Source of the DNA: Mesohalobacter halotolerans
Lineage (GTDB): Bacteria; Bacteroidota; Bacteroidia; Flavobacteriales; Flavobacteriaceae
Reading direction: 5' to 3'
Length of the DNA: 64,000 bases
NCBI RefSeq assembly: GCF_006120725.1
Contig: NZ_SWMU01000002.1
Coordinates: 496,001 to 560,000 of the forward strand
The position numbers and the translations under genes are program-made. Positions within the stretch are counted from its first letter, which is position 1; every line of letters begins with the position of its first letter. Positions 45,352 to 56,800 of this stretch are shown here, one piece after another. The notes under the pieces were generated by a model, which did not search any database, was not told the origin of the DNA, and saw only the letters and a program-made list of their open reading frames with translations.

Positions 45352-46272
45352 TTAATTTTTATCAAGACTATCAATAAGCCTTTCATTAAATAATTTAACA
45401 CCTCTAAGGTTTAAATGATGTGGGTCGTAAAAATGCAATGAATCGTTTAACAATGTGGTCTTATTGAAGTTATAGTAAGTTGAATATTCATTCATAATAC
45501 TATCAAAAGTACTGATATTGTTATATTGGCTGTACTTTGATGTTGTAATTGGGGCAAAAACGAGAAGAACCTCTATATTTTTATTGTTTAATGTTTCTAT
45601 TATTTCTGAAAAGGCGTCGAGTTGATTGTCTTTAATTTTAATTTTCTTTTTTTTGAATGCTCTAGGCTTAAAATAATGGATCTGCTTCTTTACAAAACCT
45701 CCTGAAATGTACTGGTCTTCCTCTCTTATTTTAGGTTCTACAAAGGCTTTATCTAAATTTAATGCTTGACGAATAGAGGCATATAATAATGTATTATAAG
45801 TCTTAACATGATTGACTTCCATTGCCATTTTTAAACTGTATTTATCATTGTGGGCATTGGCTATAATATCTAGTGAAGATTCCACACCATCTGTCGTAAA
45901 TGATCTAGGGAAGACCTCATAAACAACTTTTTTAGGGTTAAGATTTTTTATATATCGTTCTAGCAAAACCTTAGTTTGAAGTGGAGTCTGAGCACTAGAT
46001 CCCAAATTAAAAGTTTTGTAGTTGTGTTGAGCGAAAATTCGAGGGTCAAAACCTCTATATGAGTGGGATGACCCTAGAAAGAGTATATCGACATTTTTAT
46101 AATTTTTAGCTTCAGATAATCTTGTATACATGTGGCCATAAGATCCTAAAGGATAATTGATATTAGGTTTGAGAAAAGATGGCGCAACTGAACCCCATAA
46201 AAAAATAAGTACAACATATGTCACTATTGAAAAGACGAGAAATTTTATACTGTTGATGAGAAAATGATTCAT
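45352..46272 (-). CDS. SGNH-hydrolase-like membrane protein paired with an MBOAT acyltransferase
   Basis: 306 residues with one N-terminal membrane segment (about 9-28) and a periplasmic SGNH-like domain. Block I reads LFLGSSHSYRGFDP and block V DPHHLNLRG. It lies 5 bp after the MBOAT gene on the same strand. Such pairs resemble AlgJ/AlgX or DltD partners of O-acetyl or D-alanyl transfer systems, so it probably accepts or transfers the acyl group to a wall or surface polymer. The polymer is not known. Confidence 0.8.
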   Translation of the reverse strand: MNHFLINSIKFLVFSIVTYVVLIFLWGSVAPSFLKPNINYPLGSYGHMYTRLSEAKNYKNVDILFLGSSHSYRGFDPRIFAQHNYKTFNLGSSAQTPLQTKVLLERYIKNLNPKKVVYEVFPRSFTTDGVESSLDIIANAHNDKYSLKMAMEVNHVKTYNTLLYASIRQALNLDKAFVEPKIREEDQYISGGFVKKQIHYFKPRAFKKKKIKIKDNQLDAFSEIIETLNNKNIEVLLVFAPITTSKYSQYNNISTFDSIMNEYSTYYNFNKTTLLNDSLHFYDPHHLNLRGVKLFNERLIDSLDKN

Positions 46273-46277
46273 ACGCT

Positions 46278-47729
46278 TTAAAATTGAAAATAAATAAAAG
46301 GAGATTCAGCAGTAGGCATAAATACTCCAATGAGAAAAATAATAAATGCATAAAAAAACCACCTTATGGGTTTTGACCAGTATTTTACCATATTTTCAAT
46401 AGCAAATTGACTTGTTCTTCCATTCCATTCAATACCTAAAAAAAGTAAAATAAGTAAAATCGTTGCAAAGGCTTTGGGCATACCCTCAAATTTGGGCATT
46501 TGAAATATTGAAAATGAAAACATATTTGAAATATAGCTGAAGGCGTGTGTTATGTTTTCAGCTCTAAAAAATATCCATGCCAAAACCGTAAAAGCAAAAG
46601 TTACCAACATAAAAAAAGATTCTCTCAATGAAGGCAGTGGTTTTCCTGCAGCTACTGTATCTAAATTTAAACGGTTACTATGGGTGAGAAATAAAGGTAA
46701 AAAATACACAGCATTTAGAGCGCCCCAGGCTAAAAACGTCCAATTGGCCCCATGCCAAAAGCCACTCACGATAAAAATGATAAAAATGTTGCGCAAAGTC
46801 TTTTTAGTACTTCCTCGGCTTCCTCCTAACGGGATGTAGAGGTAATCTCTAAACCAGGTGGACAATGAAATATGCCAACGACGCCAAAACTCAGCTATAT
46901 CTCTGGAAAAATAGGGAAATGCAAAGTTTTGTTTTAAATTAAATCCAAACAATCTAGAGGTTCCAATAGCAATATCTGAATATCCTGAAAAATCCCCGTA
47001 AATTTGAAATGTAAAAAATAAAGCCCCTAAGACAAGTGTGCTTCCATTAAGTTCTGAAGATTGACTAAAAATTTGGTTTGCAAATATAGCGCAGTTGTCT
47101 GCTATGACTATCTTTTTAAATATTCCCCACAGGATTTGCCGCATGCCATCAACAGCTTGAGCATAATCAAATTGTCGTTTTTTATAAAATTGAGGTAATA
47201 GGTTTGTCGCCCGTTCAATGGGTCCGGCGACGAGTTGAGGAAAAAAACTGACAAAAGCTGAAAATGCAATAAAATTATTTGTTGGCGTCAGTTTATGCCG
47301 ATACACATCTATAGTATAACTTAAGGTCTGAAAGGTGTAAAAACTGATGCCGACAGGAAGTATGATGCTTAAAGATTCCCCTTGAATTTCATATCCAAAA
47401 AACAAAAAAGCAGCTTTAAAGTTGCCTAGAAAAAAATTGTAGTATTTAAAAAAACCTAAAAATCCCAGGCTAACCAAAATACTGACCCACAGCAGAACTT
47501 TTCGTTGAAACGGTCGGTCTTCTTTTTTTAATGCTTTTCCTACTGTAAAATCAACTACGGTACTAAAAACAATGAGCGATAAAAACCGCCAGTCCCACCA
47601 GGCGTAAAACACGTAGCTAGCTACAACAATGAGCAAGTTTTGAAATTTTAAATTTTTGTGGGTCACATACCAATAAAGCACAAAAACTATAGGCAAGAAA
47701 ATTGCAAAATCGATAGAATTGAAGAGCAT
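46278..47729 (-). CDS. MBOAT-family O-acyltransferase (AlgI/DltB-like)
   Basis: 483 residues with about ten membrane segments. FPQLVAGPIERATNLLPQF and GYSDIAIGTSRLFGFNL are hallmark segments, and WHG in SGFWHGANWTFLAWG carries the catalytic His. It moves acyl groups, usually acetyl, across the inner membrane for modification of exported polymers. The downstream SGNH-like partner completes the pair. The 384-bp gap upstream holds only a 127-bp repeat and no promoter I could recognise. Confidence 0.93.
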   Translation of the reverse strand: MLFNSIDFAIFLPIVFVLYWYVTHKNLKFQNLLIVVASYVFYAWWDWRFLSLIVFSTVVDFTVGKALKKEDRPFQRKVLLWVSILVSLGFLGFFKYYNFFLGNFKAAFLFFGYEIQGESLSIILPVGISFYTFQTLSYTIDVYRHKLTPTNNFIAFSAFVSFFPQLVAGPIERATNLLPQFYKKRQFDYAQAVDGMRQILWGIFKKIVIADNCAIFANQIFSQSSELNGSTLVLGALFFTFQIYGDFSGYSDIAIGTSRLFGFNLKQNFAFPYFSRDIAEFWRRWHISLSTWFRDYLYIPLGGSRGSTKKTLRNIFIIFIVSGFWHGANWTFLAWGALNAVYFLPLFLTHSNRLNLDTVAAGKPLPSLRESFFMLVTFAFTVLAWIFFRAENITHAFSYISNMFSFSIFQMPKFEGMPKAFATILLILLFLGIEWNGRTSQFAIENMVKYWSKPIRWFFYAFIIFLIGVFMPTAESPFIYFQF

Positions 47730-47947
47730 TGTAGCTATGTATTCTTAATTCGTTACGATTTGCAATATCGGATATAATTACGACTTTACAATTATGAGCA
47801 TACATAAAATAGAAAACTGGATTCAAATAATAAAGTCAAATAATTTGCATTTCAGTATCTAAATTATTGTATAAATTATCCAATAAATAAAGTGTAATAA
47901 CCAAGGTGATTTTAGAGTTCAGAACTCTTTAAAATAAGGTTAAATGA

Positions 47948-48074
47948 CTTTTAATTCAACCGTTTTCTGTTTTTGTCCGTCACATGAAGAAAAAAAGTAA
48001 TGTTGTTGTTGAAATTAAAAATTCATTATTAGTATTAAGTTTCAGCTCCCAAACCTCGCCATTGAAGATACATA
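47948..48074. repeat. 127-bp repeat, copy A
   Basis: Matches 63831-63957 with a single mismatch, at a spacing of 15,883 bp and in the same orientation. On the minus strand it encodes the start of a lipoprotein-like frame ending FFSSCDGQKQKTVELK, after which copy A hits a stop. Directly beyond it is GTTGTGC (48077-48083). The remaining part of the 384-bp gap (47730-47947) shows nothing recognisable. Confidence 0.9.
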
Positions 48075-48076
48075 GT

Positions 48077-48086
48077 GTTGTGCGTA
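48077..48086. repeat. Left border: 10-bp GTTGTGCGTA
   Basis: Exact reverse complement of the sequence at 49325-49334. Together they flank the nuclease-like gene. The first seven bases differ at one position from the integron core GTTRRRY. Confidence 0.55.
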
Positions 48087-48113
48087 GGTTTTATTCTACA
48101 TTTTTGTTTTTAA

Positions 48114-49295
48114 TTAATTAATATTCTCTTTCAGTTCTTTTACAAATTTATCAATATCATCATCTGGATAAACATAATATAAAGTGCAATTATTTTCTTC
48201 ACATAGTCTTTTTTTTCTTTCGTCTCTTTCTTGCCCTTTTTTAAATGCTGTTTCACCTCCGAAATATTCAATTGGTTTTTGATGTTGTGTACCTTGATAT
48301 TCAATTGCTATATTTAATTCGGGAATGAAAATATCAAAATGTTGTAAACCAAGCCATTCAGGACTTCCGTGATGAACTACAATATAATTTTTTAGACTCT
48401 TTTTTATTTTATAAAATAGTAGAGTTTCTGATATCCAACCTTCTCCAATTTTAGGTAATTCTCTTTCTTCCCTAATTTCATTTTCGATACTTCTTATCTT
48501 AAATTTTACAATTTTGAAAAGTGGCGTGTGAGTTTCAGGTAAATCAATTTTATAATACTCATAATTTTTTTCACCTATTTTACTTGGATAAAAACAAGGC
48601 AAATCATTATTATTATAAGTTACTGCATTATATTTATTTTTTCTATCCATTGTGGTCATATGATGACCATCATCGCCGTAAAATTCTAATTTAGAATCTG
48701 TAATTCGCCAAAGTTTTTTTTTATTTTTATAGTCAATTGCAACTATTTCAGGAAATAATCCTAATAAATAGTTTAAGAATTGCTTTCTCTTAAATTCTTC
48801 AAAAGTAAACTTTTCTATGTTTGGGAAAAATTTATAGTAGTATTCGTAATATATACTAAAACCCGGAAATTGTGAGGACTCAAAATGCTTTTCTAATTTG
48901 TCATAAATATTTCTGCTTATATCTTTTTTAGTGAATTTATTATACCAAGGAATAATAGAGCTGATATTGAGAGTGTATAATACTTCATTGTTAATAACAT
49001 TTTTATTATACTTTCTTTCATACCAATGATAAAACAAAAGATTATTTGTTTCTTGAAACTGACGATTTAATAAAGTGTTTTCTAAAATTATATCAAAAGT
49101 ATCTTTTGTTTTGGAGTGTAGTTGATTGATTAATGTATGTTCATCTAATAGACCAACATATTTTAATTGCGCTTTATCGACTTTTTCAATAAAATCTTCT
49201 TCAGAAATCGCTAATCTTTTAGCCGAATATTTGGGATGATAAAATCCATCCTTTAATTTAATTTCTTCAGATATTTTTTGGTAATTAGTTGTCAA
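48114..49295 (-). CDS. PD-(D/E)XK nuclease-like protein in a cassette-like unit
   Basis: 393 residues, no membrane segment. The C-terminal about 120 residues show a restriction-endonuclease-like pattern: SETLLFYKIKKSL (Glu), then QHFDIFIPELNIAIEYQGTQHQKP with the Asp and the Glu-x-Gln pair typical of VSR/DUF559-type nucleases. The N-terminal 270 residues are Tyr/Phe/Lys-rich and unrecognised. The start is TTG at 49295, as an in-frame stop lies 33 bases upstream and no ATG intervenes. The gene is isolated between inverted 10-bp borders, with AT-rich composition. A defence or restriction role is plausible but not shown. Confidence 0.7.
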   Translation of the reverse strand: MTTNYQKISEEIKLKDGFYHPKYSAKRLAISEEDFIEKVDKAQLKYVGLLDEHTLINQLHSKTKDTFDIILENTLLNRQFQETNNLLFYHWYERKYNKNVINNEVLYTLNISSIIPWYNKFTKKDISRNIYDKLEKHFESSQFPGFSIYYEYYYKFFPNIEKFTFEEFKRKQFLNYLLGLFPEIVAIDYKNKKKLWRITDSKLEFYGDDGHHMTTMDRKNKYNAVTYNNNDLPCFYPSKIGEKNYEYYKIDLPETHTPLFKIVKFKIRSIENEIREERELPKIGEGWISETLLFYKIKKSLKNYIVVHHGSPEWLGLQHFDIFIPELNIAIEYQGTQHQKPIEYFGGETAFKKGQERDERKKRLCEENNCTLYYVYPDDDIDKFVKELKENIN

Positions 49296-49324
49296 CTTTA
49301 TTTCATATGGGTTTTTTTCAACTT

Positions 49325-49459
49325 ACGCACAACGGATTTGTATATGAAAAGTAGCGGATAATTAGCACTAATTTTTCGGATTACGACTCACCTCTAATTT
49401 ATTCATTTTGTTTCGATAAGGCGATTAAACCGCTATTTTTTATATACGTTGTTATGGGC
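49325..49459. other. attC-like folded palindrome at the cassette border
   Basis: TACGCACAACG (49325-49335) and CGTTGTTATGGGC (49447-49459) form the outer arms. An inner 17-bp stem (49342-49358 with 49430-49446) pairs with two G.T positions, and six unpaired bases (49336-49341) bulge on one side only. The apical part is about 71 nt. The layout (short outer stem, asymmetric bulges, long inner stem) resembles integron attC sites. No integrase is in the window, so the assignment is tentative. Confidence 0.5.
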
Positions 49460-49840
49460 TGGTTTTATCAGATGTGTTTTATAAAATTCAATTAATTTAG
49501 TTTTATGTTCTTTGCTTCTAATTCTTACGCTTAGAGATGGACAATCCTCAATAAATACAACATTTTCCTGTGCACAAAAGTCCTTTAGTAGATTTATTTG
49601 GCTTTTAAAATAGACAGGGTTTTCACGCTTGCCCCAGGTATAAATAATTTTTTCTAAGTCATTTCCTTTAATAAATGCTTTAATTTCCTCAAAATGTTAA
49701 GTAAGGTTACATTTTTTAGCCGTAAATAAGTTTTGGTCTGAATACCCTTTTCCGCATATCTCATTTCTGTAACTTTCATCTTTTAATACAGCTGATTTTA
49801 TAATATCTGTACTTCCAAACTTATTATCTTTCATAAACAT
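49433..49840 (-). pseudogene. Small unknown gene interrupted by a stop codon, ending inside the palindrome
   Basis: A single frame runs from ATG (49840) through KDNKFGSTDIIKSAVLKDES and GYSDQNLFTAKKCNLT to an in-frame TAA near 49697. It then continues in the same frame as HFEEIKAFIKGNDLEKIIYT, FCAQENVVFIEDCP and IEFYKTHLIKPAHNN to the TAG at 49433. Total is 135 codons with one internal stop. The final codons and stop lie inside the attC-like arm, as is common in integron cassettes. Family unknown. It could also be two short overlapping genes. Confidence 0.6.
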
Positions 49841-49865
49841 TTACAAAACGCCTACGTAAATATTT

Positions 49866-50828
49866 TTAATAATCAGGACAACCATAACATTTTCTGCCTT
49901 GACCAAAATCGTAAAAAACAGATAACTCATAAACTCCTCCCGTACGCCCGATATTAGTTGTGTTAAAATCATAAGAATAAGCAATTCTAAAACCTTTCCA
50001 ATCAAATCCAAAGAAACCATTAATGGACGTTAGAGTATGGCTTTGAAAACCACTTTTGATAGGGTTTGTCGCACCTAAAGCTCCGAAATAGAAACTATTA
50101 TATTTTACTTTGCCACCAACATCCATGCGATTGTAGTCACCTTGTATCATAGCATTAAATAATCCATACACTTCCACTTTACTTCTGTAGCCTGTCGGAA
50201 TTTTGTATGAACCATGCAAAGAAGCAAATATATCCAGTGACTCTTCTCCTTCAAAGGTCATACTAATATTTGGTTGATTCAAATGTAATACAGAAAGCCC
50301 TATCCAGGAATCTTCATTGTATAACAAAAAAGAGGTTCCAATATCATAAAATATGCGTGAATCATTAAGGTTCACCTGATCCATACTAGTAGGGTTGATG
50401 ATCCCTTGATACAAATTTATCTGATCTTCTAGTAATAAATTTTGGAATCCGAAATCTTTTAATCCTAAACCAAACGATAGGCTTGGTCTGAAATACCATT
50501 CAGAAGTTAATTGTAATTCATAAGCATAATTAATGTTTATTTGAGTTAAATTATATCGCGTTGTTGTTTCTTTATGATTAAGTATGCTTATACCTAAACC
50601 GCTATCGATTTCTTCAAACCAATTATCTACAAATGCGTACTGGGTATTGATACTAAAATTAAGGCCCGGCCACTGTGTCCTGTGAATGATTCCAGCTCGT
50701 GTTGACTTTTTAGCACCAGTAAAACTCGAATTAAGTGTTTCAGGGATCATGAAGTATTGAGTAAATATTGGATCTTGAGCGTAGCCAAAGGTAGAAATTA
50801 GTAAAAAAATTATTAATATATTTCTCAT
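49866..50828 (-). CDS. PorP/SprF family type IX secretion membrane protein
   Basis: 320-residue outer-membrane barrel with a signal peptide (MRNILIIFLLISTFGYAQ) and the family start DPIFTQYFMIPETLNSSFTGAKKSTRAGIIHRTQWPG. Beta strands fill the rest, with WIGLSVLHLNQPN and a C-terminal YDFGQGRKC. SprF-type proteins are needed to secrete or anchor a neighbouring large T9SS type B adhesin such as SprB. Here the adhesin ends 6 bp upstream on the same strand, which makes the pairing very likely. Confidence 0.93.
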   Translation of the reverse strand: MRNILIIFLLISTFGYAQDPIFTQYFMIPETLNSSFTGAKKSTRAGIIHRTQWPGLNFSINTQYAFVDNWFEEIDSGLGISILNHKETTTRYNLTQININYAYELQLTSEWYFRPSLSFGLGLKDFGFQNLLLEDQINLYQGIINPTSMDQVNLNDSRIFYDIGTSFLLYNEDSWIGLSVLHLNQPNISMTFEGEESLDIFASLHGSYKIPTGYRSKVEVYGLFNAMIQGDYNRMDVGGKVKYNSFYFGALGATNPIKSGFQSHTLTSINGFFGFDWKGFRIAYSYDFNTTNIGRTGGVYELSVFYDFGQGRKCYGCPDY

Positions 50829-50834
50829 AAAAAA

Positions 50835-53800
50835 TTATTTGATCAAGGTAACAGGACCGTTAAGCTTTATCGTTTCACCAGCATATGTGGTTGCTTCTAC
50901 AACAATGATATAGTTGCCATTTTCTGCGGGTCTTCCATCAATAGTTCCATCCCAACCTGTTAATGTATCATCTTTACCAGTTTCAATATATATTAGAGAC
51001 CCAAAAGTATCGTAAACAGACATTTTAACATCTTCAAAACAAAGTGTAACAGGCCGTATAGTATCGTTCATGCCGTCACCATTTGGAGTGAAAGCATTCG
51101 GTAATACAATATCATATCCTTTGGTTATTTCTAATATCTCTGAGTGAGTTTTAGTACATCCAAATGCATACTCTACAGTTAATTCAACTTGATAAGTGCC
51201 AGCTCTATTATAGGTATGAGATGGATTGGGGTCGCCATTAACAACAGCAGACCCATCGCCAAAGTCCCATGACAGATTGACTATATCTCCTGTTGATTCA
51301 CTTATAAAACTCACAGGTTCTTCAAAACTTAATACATCACATAAATTACTATTAGGGGAAGAGTAGTTAAACGATGCGTTTCCAATCTCTGGAAGATCTA
51401 CTGTCACATCTACTTCAATTGGAGGGCAGCTATTAGATAAACTTTCTTGGTCATGTATAAAGGCTGTATAAACGCCTGATTCTGTCGTTTGCATACATTC
51501 TTGATTAACTGGATCGCATTGATCACCGGCAGACCAGGTTATTTCATAAGGTGGTATACCACCGGAAACAAATACATAATTTATTTGAGTAATTGTATTT
51601 GAACTGCAATCTGAATTAATATCATTAGTAATAAAAGCATCTAGGGGTTCTGGCCTTGTTAAAGTGACTTCAGTAGGCTCCTCATCACTCAGACAGCCGT
51701 TATCATCAGTAACATCAACAAAATAAGTGCCGGGTGTCAGACCTTCGAGGCACCATATCCCACCCTCTGTCTCAGTCCAATCGTTACCAATAGGAAAAGG
51801 ATTAGTGCCTCCGGTTATACTTATGCATATAGAACCATTTGAATAACTTCTATCAGGTGAACATGTTGGGTTATTGACAGATTCAATATTGTAAACTAAC
51901 TCATTTGGTTCAGGTATGGGAATACTGTTTGAGTAGGTACAATCATTTGCATCCGTTACTGTAAATACGTAATCACCACCGCCAACATTAAATTCACCGG
52001 TTCCTGTATATGGAGGTGTGCCACCACTGGCTGTTATTTCAACTGTTGCCGTTTCACCAAAACATTCTACAGGCTCAATTATGCTAGCATCTGCAGTGAG
52101 TTCTGTTGGTTCTTGAATTGTGATAAGTTCAATAGAAGAGCAACCGTTAGCATCAGTAATAACGATTTCATGTTCTTCTCCGGCATTTAATGTATAATTG
52201 CCGGTTCCTATATATGGGGAAACACCACCTGATGCAGAAACATTATAAGTTGCCGTATCCCCAAAACATGCTGCTGGATCTGATGTAAGTTCATGAAAAG
52301 TGGTTATCTGAGATGGAGCTTCTAATGTATAATTCAGAGTTATATCAGCTGGACAATTATCATCATTTATGGTTAAGGTATAATCATCAGCCGAAAGATT
52401 CTCAAACTCTAATAGACTAGGAGTGCTTGGATCGCTATCTAAAACATTTCCTGGCGAAAATGAATAAGTAAAGCTTCCTGAACCTCCTGAAACATCTACT
52501 ACTATAAAACCATCATTTGAATTAAAGCAGCTCACACCATATCCGTTATAATCTGATATAGTATCATTAATAGTTATAGGACTTCCTGTTTCTTCGATAT
52601 TGTACACAGGAGAAATAAACTCACATCCGTTTGAATCAAATACCTTTAAAACATAATTGCCTTCACAGGCGTTAGATATTGTATCTGAACCAGTATCTAC
52701 TAAAATATCAAAATTACCCGAGCCATCAACACTCTCTGTGTACCATTCTAATACATTATAAGGTTCTGTACCACCAGTAAGATCTACATCAATATATCCA
52801 TCGCAATCTGGAGGTACATTGTTGCAGGATAAGTCGACTAAGGATACTAAATCAAATGAAACTGGAGTTGGTGGTTCTATTAAATAATTATAAGTATATG
52901 TACAACCAAACGAATCAGTGATTTCAAGCGTGTATTCGCCTGGGCATAGATTAAACTGATCTTTATTTGAGGGATTACTTATATTACCATTTGTTGATGT
53001 CCAGTTATAAGTGAATGGTTCTAATCCTTCAGGACTTATTTCTATACTTCCTCCACATAGTGGATCTGAATAACTACAGGATATATTTGAAATTTCAGCA
53101 TTAACATTAGGAATTGGACCAACCGTAATTGTTATAGTAAAGTCATCACCAACACATTGAGGTGTTGATGGATTAGATGTTGTGAAATATTTTGGAGTTA
53201 CAGTATAAATGACTGTTTGAATATCATCTGTTGGGTTGTTAAGCACACCAGAATCAAAAAAGTCTTCGTCATTACCAACAGATCCTCCGGTTACTCCACC
53301 GGTTACACTTGGAGAGTTCCAGGAATACTTGGTAATTTCTGGGACAATAGTTTGATCGTCAGGCTCAATTCCATTTTGTGGACTTAACACATAGGAACTT
53401 GAATCACATATATCTACAATTATATCTGACACAAACGGTTTAGGTTCAACTGTAATTACAGCATCAAAGTCAGGGCCAATACAACCATTAGCTTCTGGTG
53501 TTACAGTATAGGTTATTTGTTGAATCTGATTTGTTGTATTGATCAAGGTTTGAGAAATAAACTCTTCTGGTGTGGTTTGATCTGACCAGCCAGTTAGATT
53601 TGCGTTTGGTGCAGAAACTACCCAGGTGTATTCTGTATCTTCTGGAACTATAGTAGTAGAATTAGGTACACCATCTTGTGGAGAGATAACAAATGTATCA
53701 CCACTACACTGCGTATTCTGTAAGTCTGCTGAAGACGGAATAAAAGGACGAGGTTTAACTTCAACTATTATTTCAAAAGGATCACCCTCACATCCATCTG

Positions 53801-56800
53801 AATCTGGAACTACTGTATAAGTTAATGCTTGAGTCTCAGAACTGGTATTAACAAGGGTTTGACTGATCTCATTCTGTTCGATCGCCTGATCACTTTCACC
53901 CGTTATATTTGGGTTATCTTCAACCGTCCAGGTATAAGTGGTTCCGTCTGGTACTATTGTATTTCCGCTTGGAATTCCATTTTGAGGAGAAACCAAAAAT
54001 GTATCTTCACTACAAATCGGGCTAGCCGTTAAATTTTCAATAATTGGTTTTGGACTTATATTTACCTCGACTTCAAAAGCTTCTCCTATACAAGCTCCTG
54101 ATTTAGGTATTACTTCATAGGTAATTGTTTTAGTCTCATTTGAAAGGTTAGTTATGTTTTGGCTAATTTGTGGAACTCCTGTGTTTTGATTACTATAACC
54201 TGTTAAATCGGCTAAATCAGATTGTCCAGAGAGTATACTCCAGGTATAAAGTGTATTAGCGGGAACAATTTCTTGTGGTATATTATTAGATGGATTAACC
54301 ATAAAAGATTCCCCGCTGCATATACCAACTACCTTGTTATTGATAACGGGTTCAGGTTCGACTGTTATAGTGAGATCAAATGGATTGCCTTCACATCCAT
54401 CTGACGACAACGGGGTTATTGTATAAACAACATCCTGAGAAGTATTAGTGGTATTAATTAAACTTTGACTGATCTCGTCTTGCGCAATTGTTTGATCACT
54501 CTCACCTGTAATGTTTGGGTTGTTTTCTACTGACCATGTATAAGTTGTGTTATTAGGAACAATATCATTTCCATTCAAACCGCCACCATTAATAGGAGTA
54601 TAAGTAAAGGTGTCATCAGAACAGATAGATTGATTAGCATCTGAAATCTCTGGATTTGGAAGAATAGTAATCATAAAAGTCTGAGATGTACCAGGACAAT
54701 CTCCAAAATAAGGGGTAACCTTATATTCTATATCCTCTGCATTATTAGAAGCGTTTATTATAATTTCTCCTGAAATTGGGACTGATAGGTTTTCTAAACC
54801 TGAGCTTGCCGTATAACCATTTAAATTTGAACCCGCATTGATCACTTCCCATTCATACTGAATTTGGCTTGTTGGTTGGGTTGATGAATTAACAAAAATA
54901 TCATCAAACGAAGACTGACTACAAATAGTTTGATCTTGTATTGGTTCTAAACTTGCAACAGGATTTACTGATACAGTAACAGTAAAAGGATCTCCTTGAC
55001 AACCTGATGCTGTTGAAGTAGCTGTAACTTCATAATCTACGGTAGCTATTGCATCCGTTGTGTTGACAAGCGTACCTGCAATTTCATCTGTCCCTGTATC
55101 TCCAATTGTTGCTCCATTTACTGTTCCATTAATATTGGTAACTTCCCAAGTAAAATCACTTACGAGGCCGTTCCCTCCATTATTAATATTTTCCTGTGGA
55201 TCAAAACTAAAAGAAGAACCGGAGCAGACCTCAGGCGTTGATGGTATTCCTTCCGGTTCTGAATTAACATTAATCGTTACGATAAATGCATCACCTTCAC
55301 ATCCGTTATCGCCTTCGGGAACGAAAGTATAGACTACATCCAAATCATTTCCGCTAACATTCTCCCAGATATCATTGACGATAGCGTCAGCAGATAAACC
55401 ATTTTGTACCGTTACATTACTACTGCCTCCGGTAAGACCTACAGAAGATATGTTCGTTAAGTTGTAAGTACCTACACTTGGACCATCTGTATCATTGCTG
55501 AGGGTTAAACCTACCGGTTCGTTACTACAAATTGTTGCTGTTTGTTCATTAACAACTGGTTCCGGATTAATAGTAGCTGTAACTGTAAAAGAATCTCCCT
55601 CGCAACCTTCATTAGATACAGGTATTACGGTATAGATAACATCAACTGGTGCATTGGTAGTATTAGTAAAAGAATCATCTGAAAGATCAGCTGCATCTAA
55701 TCCATCTTCTACTTGAGCATTACCGCTGGATACGCTCAAACCGTTTAATTGGAGGTCTGTTATATTATAGGTTCCTGCAACTATGTTTGTGCTTGATTCA
55801 AAATCAACATCTAATGTAGAATCACTACATACACTTACTGTTTGATCAGCTACCAATGGTTCCGGATTAACTATTACCGTAATATTAAATGGCGATCCTT
55901 CACAACCGGACAATGTTGAAGTTGGTGTAACTTCATAATCTACTGTAGCTGCCGCATCCGTTGAGTTCACAAGCGTTCCTGTAATTTCATCCGTCCCTGT
56001 ATCACCAATTGTTGCTCCGCTTACTGTTCCGGTTATATTAGTAATTTCCCAAGTAAAATCACTTACTAGCCCATTACCTCCATTATTAATATTTTCTTGT
56101 GGATCAAAGTTAAAAGAAAAACCAGAGCACACCTCAGGTGTTGACGATATTCCTTCCGGTTCTGAATTAACAGTAATCGTTACGGTAAATGCGTCACCTT
56201 CACAACCGTTATCGCCTACGGGGACAAAAGTATAAACAACATCCAATGCTGCTGATGTCAGGTTCTCCCAGGAATCGTCTCCTATGGCATCAGCTGACAG
56301 GCCATCTTCAATCTCTTGATTACTTCCTCCTGCAGTTAAGCCACTCTCAGGTACGATATCAATCAAATTATAAGTTGCCACACTGGGACTATCCGTATCA
56401 TCTCCAAGGGTTAAACCTACCGGTTCGTTACTGCAAATTGTTGCTGTTTGGTCATTGACAACTGGTTCCGGGTTTATAGTTGCTGTGACTGTAAAAGCAG
56501 CTCCTTCCACGCCTTCCGAGCTTACAGGTATGACAGTATAAATTACATCAACAGTTAAGCTTGTAGTATTGGTAAATGAGTCGTCAGCAAGGTCAGCGGC
56601 ATCTAATCCATTTTCTACCTGTGCATTTCCGCCAGATACGATCAAACTATTCAGTTGTAGATCAGTTACATTATATGTAGTACCTGTATTAGAGCCTGAA
56701 GAATTAAAATTTTCGCCCAATGGAGAATCACTACATACACTTACTGTTTGATCGTCCACGACGGGCTCAGGATTAACTGATATAGTAATAGTAAAAGGAT

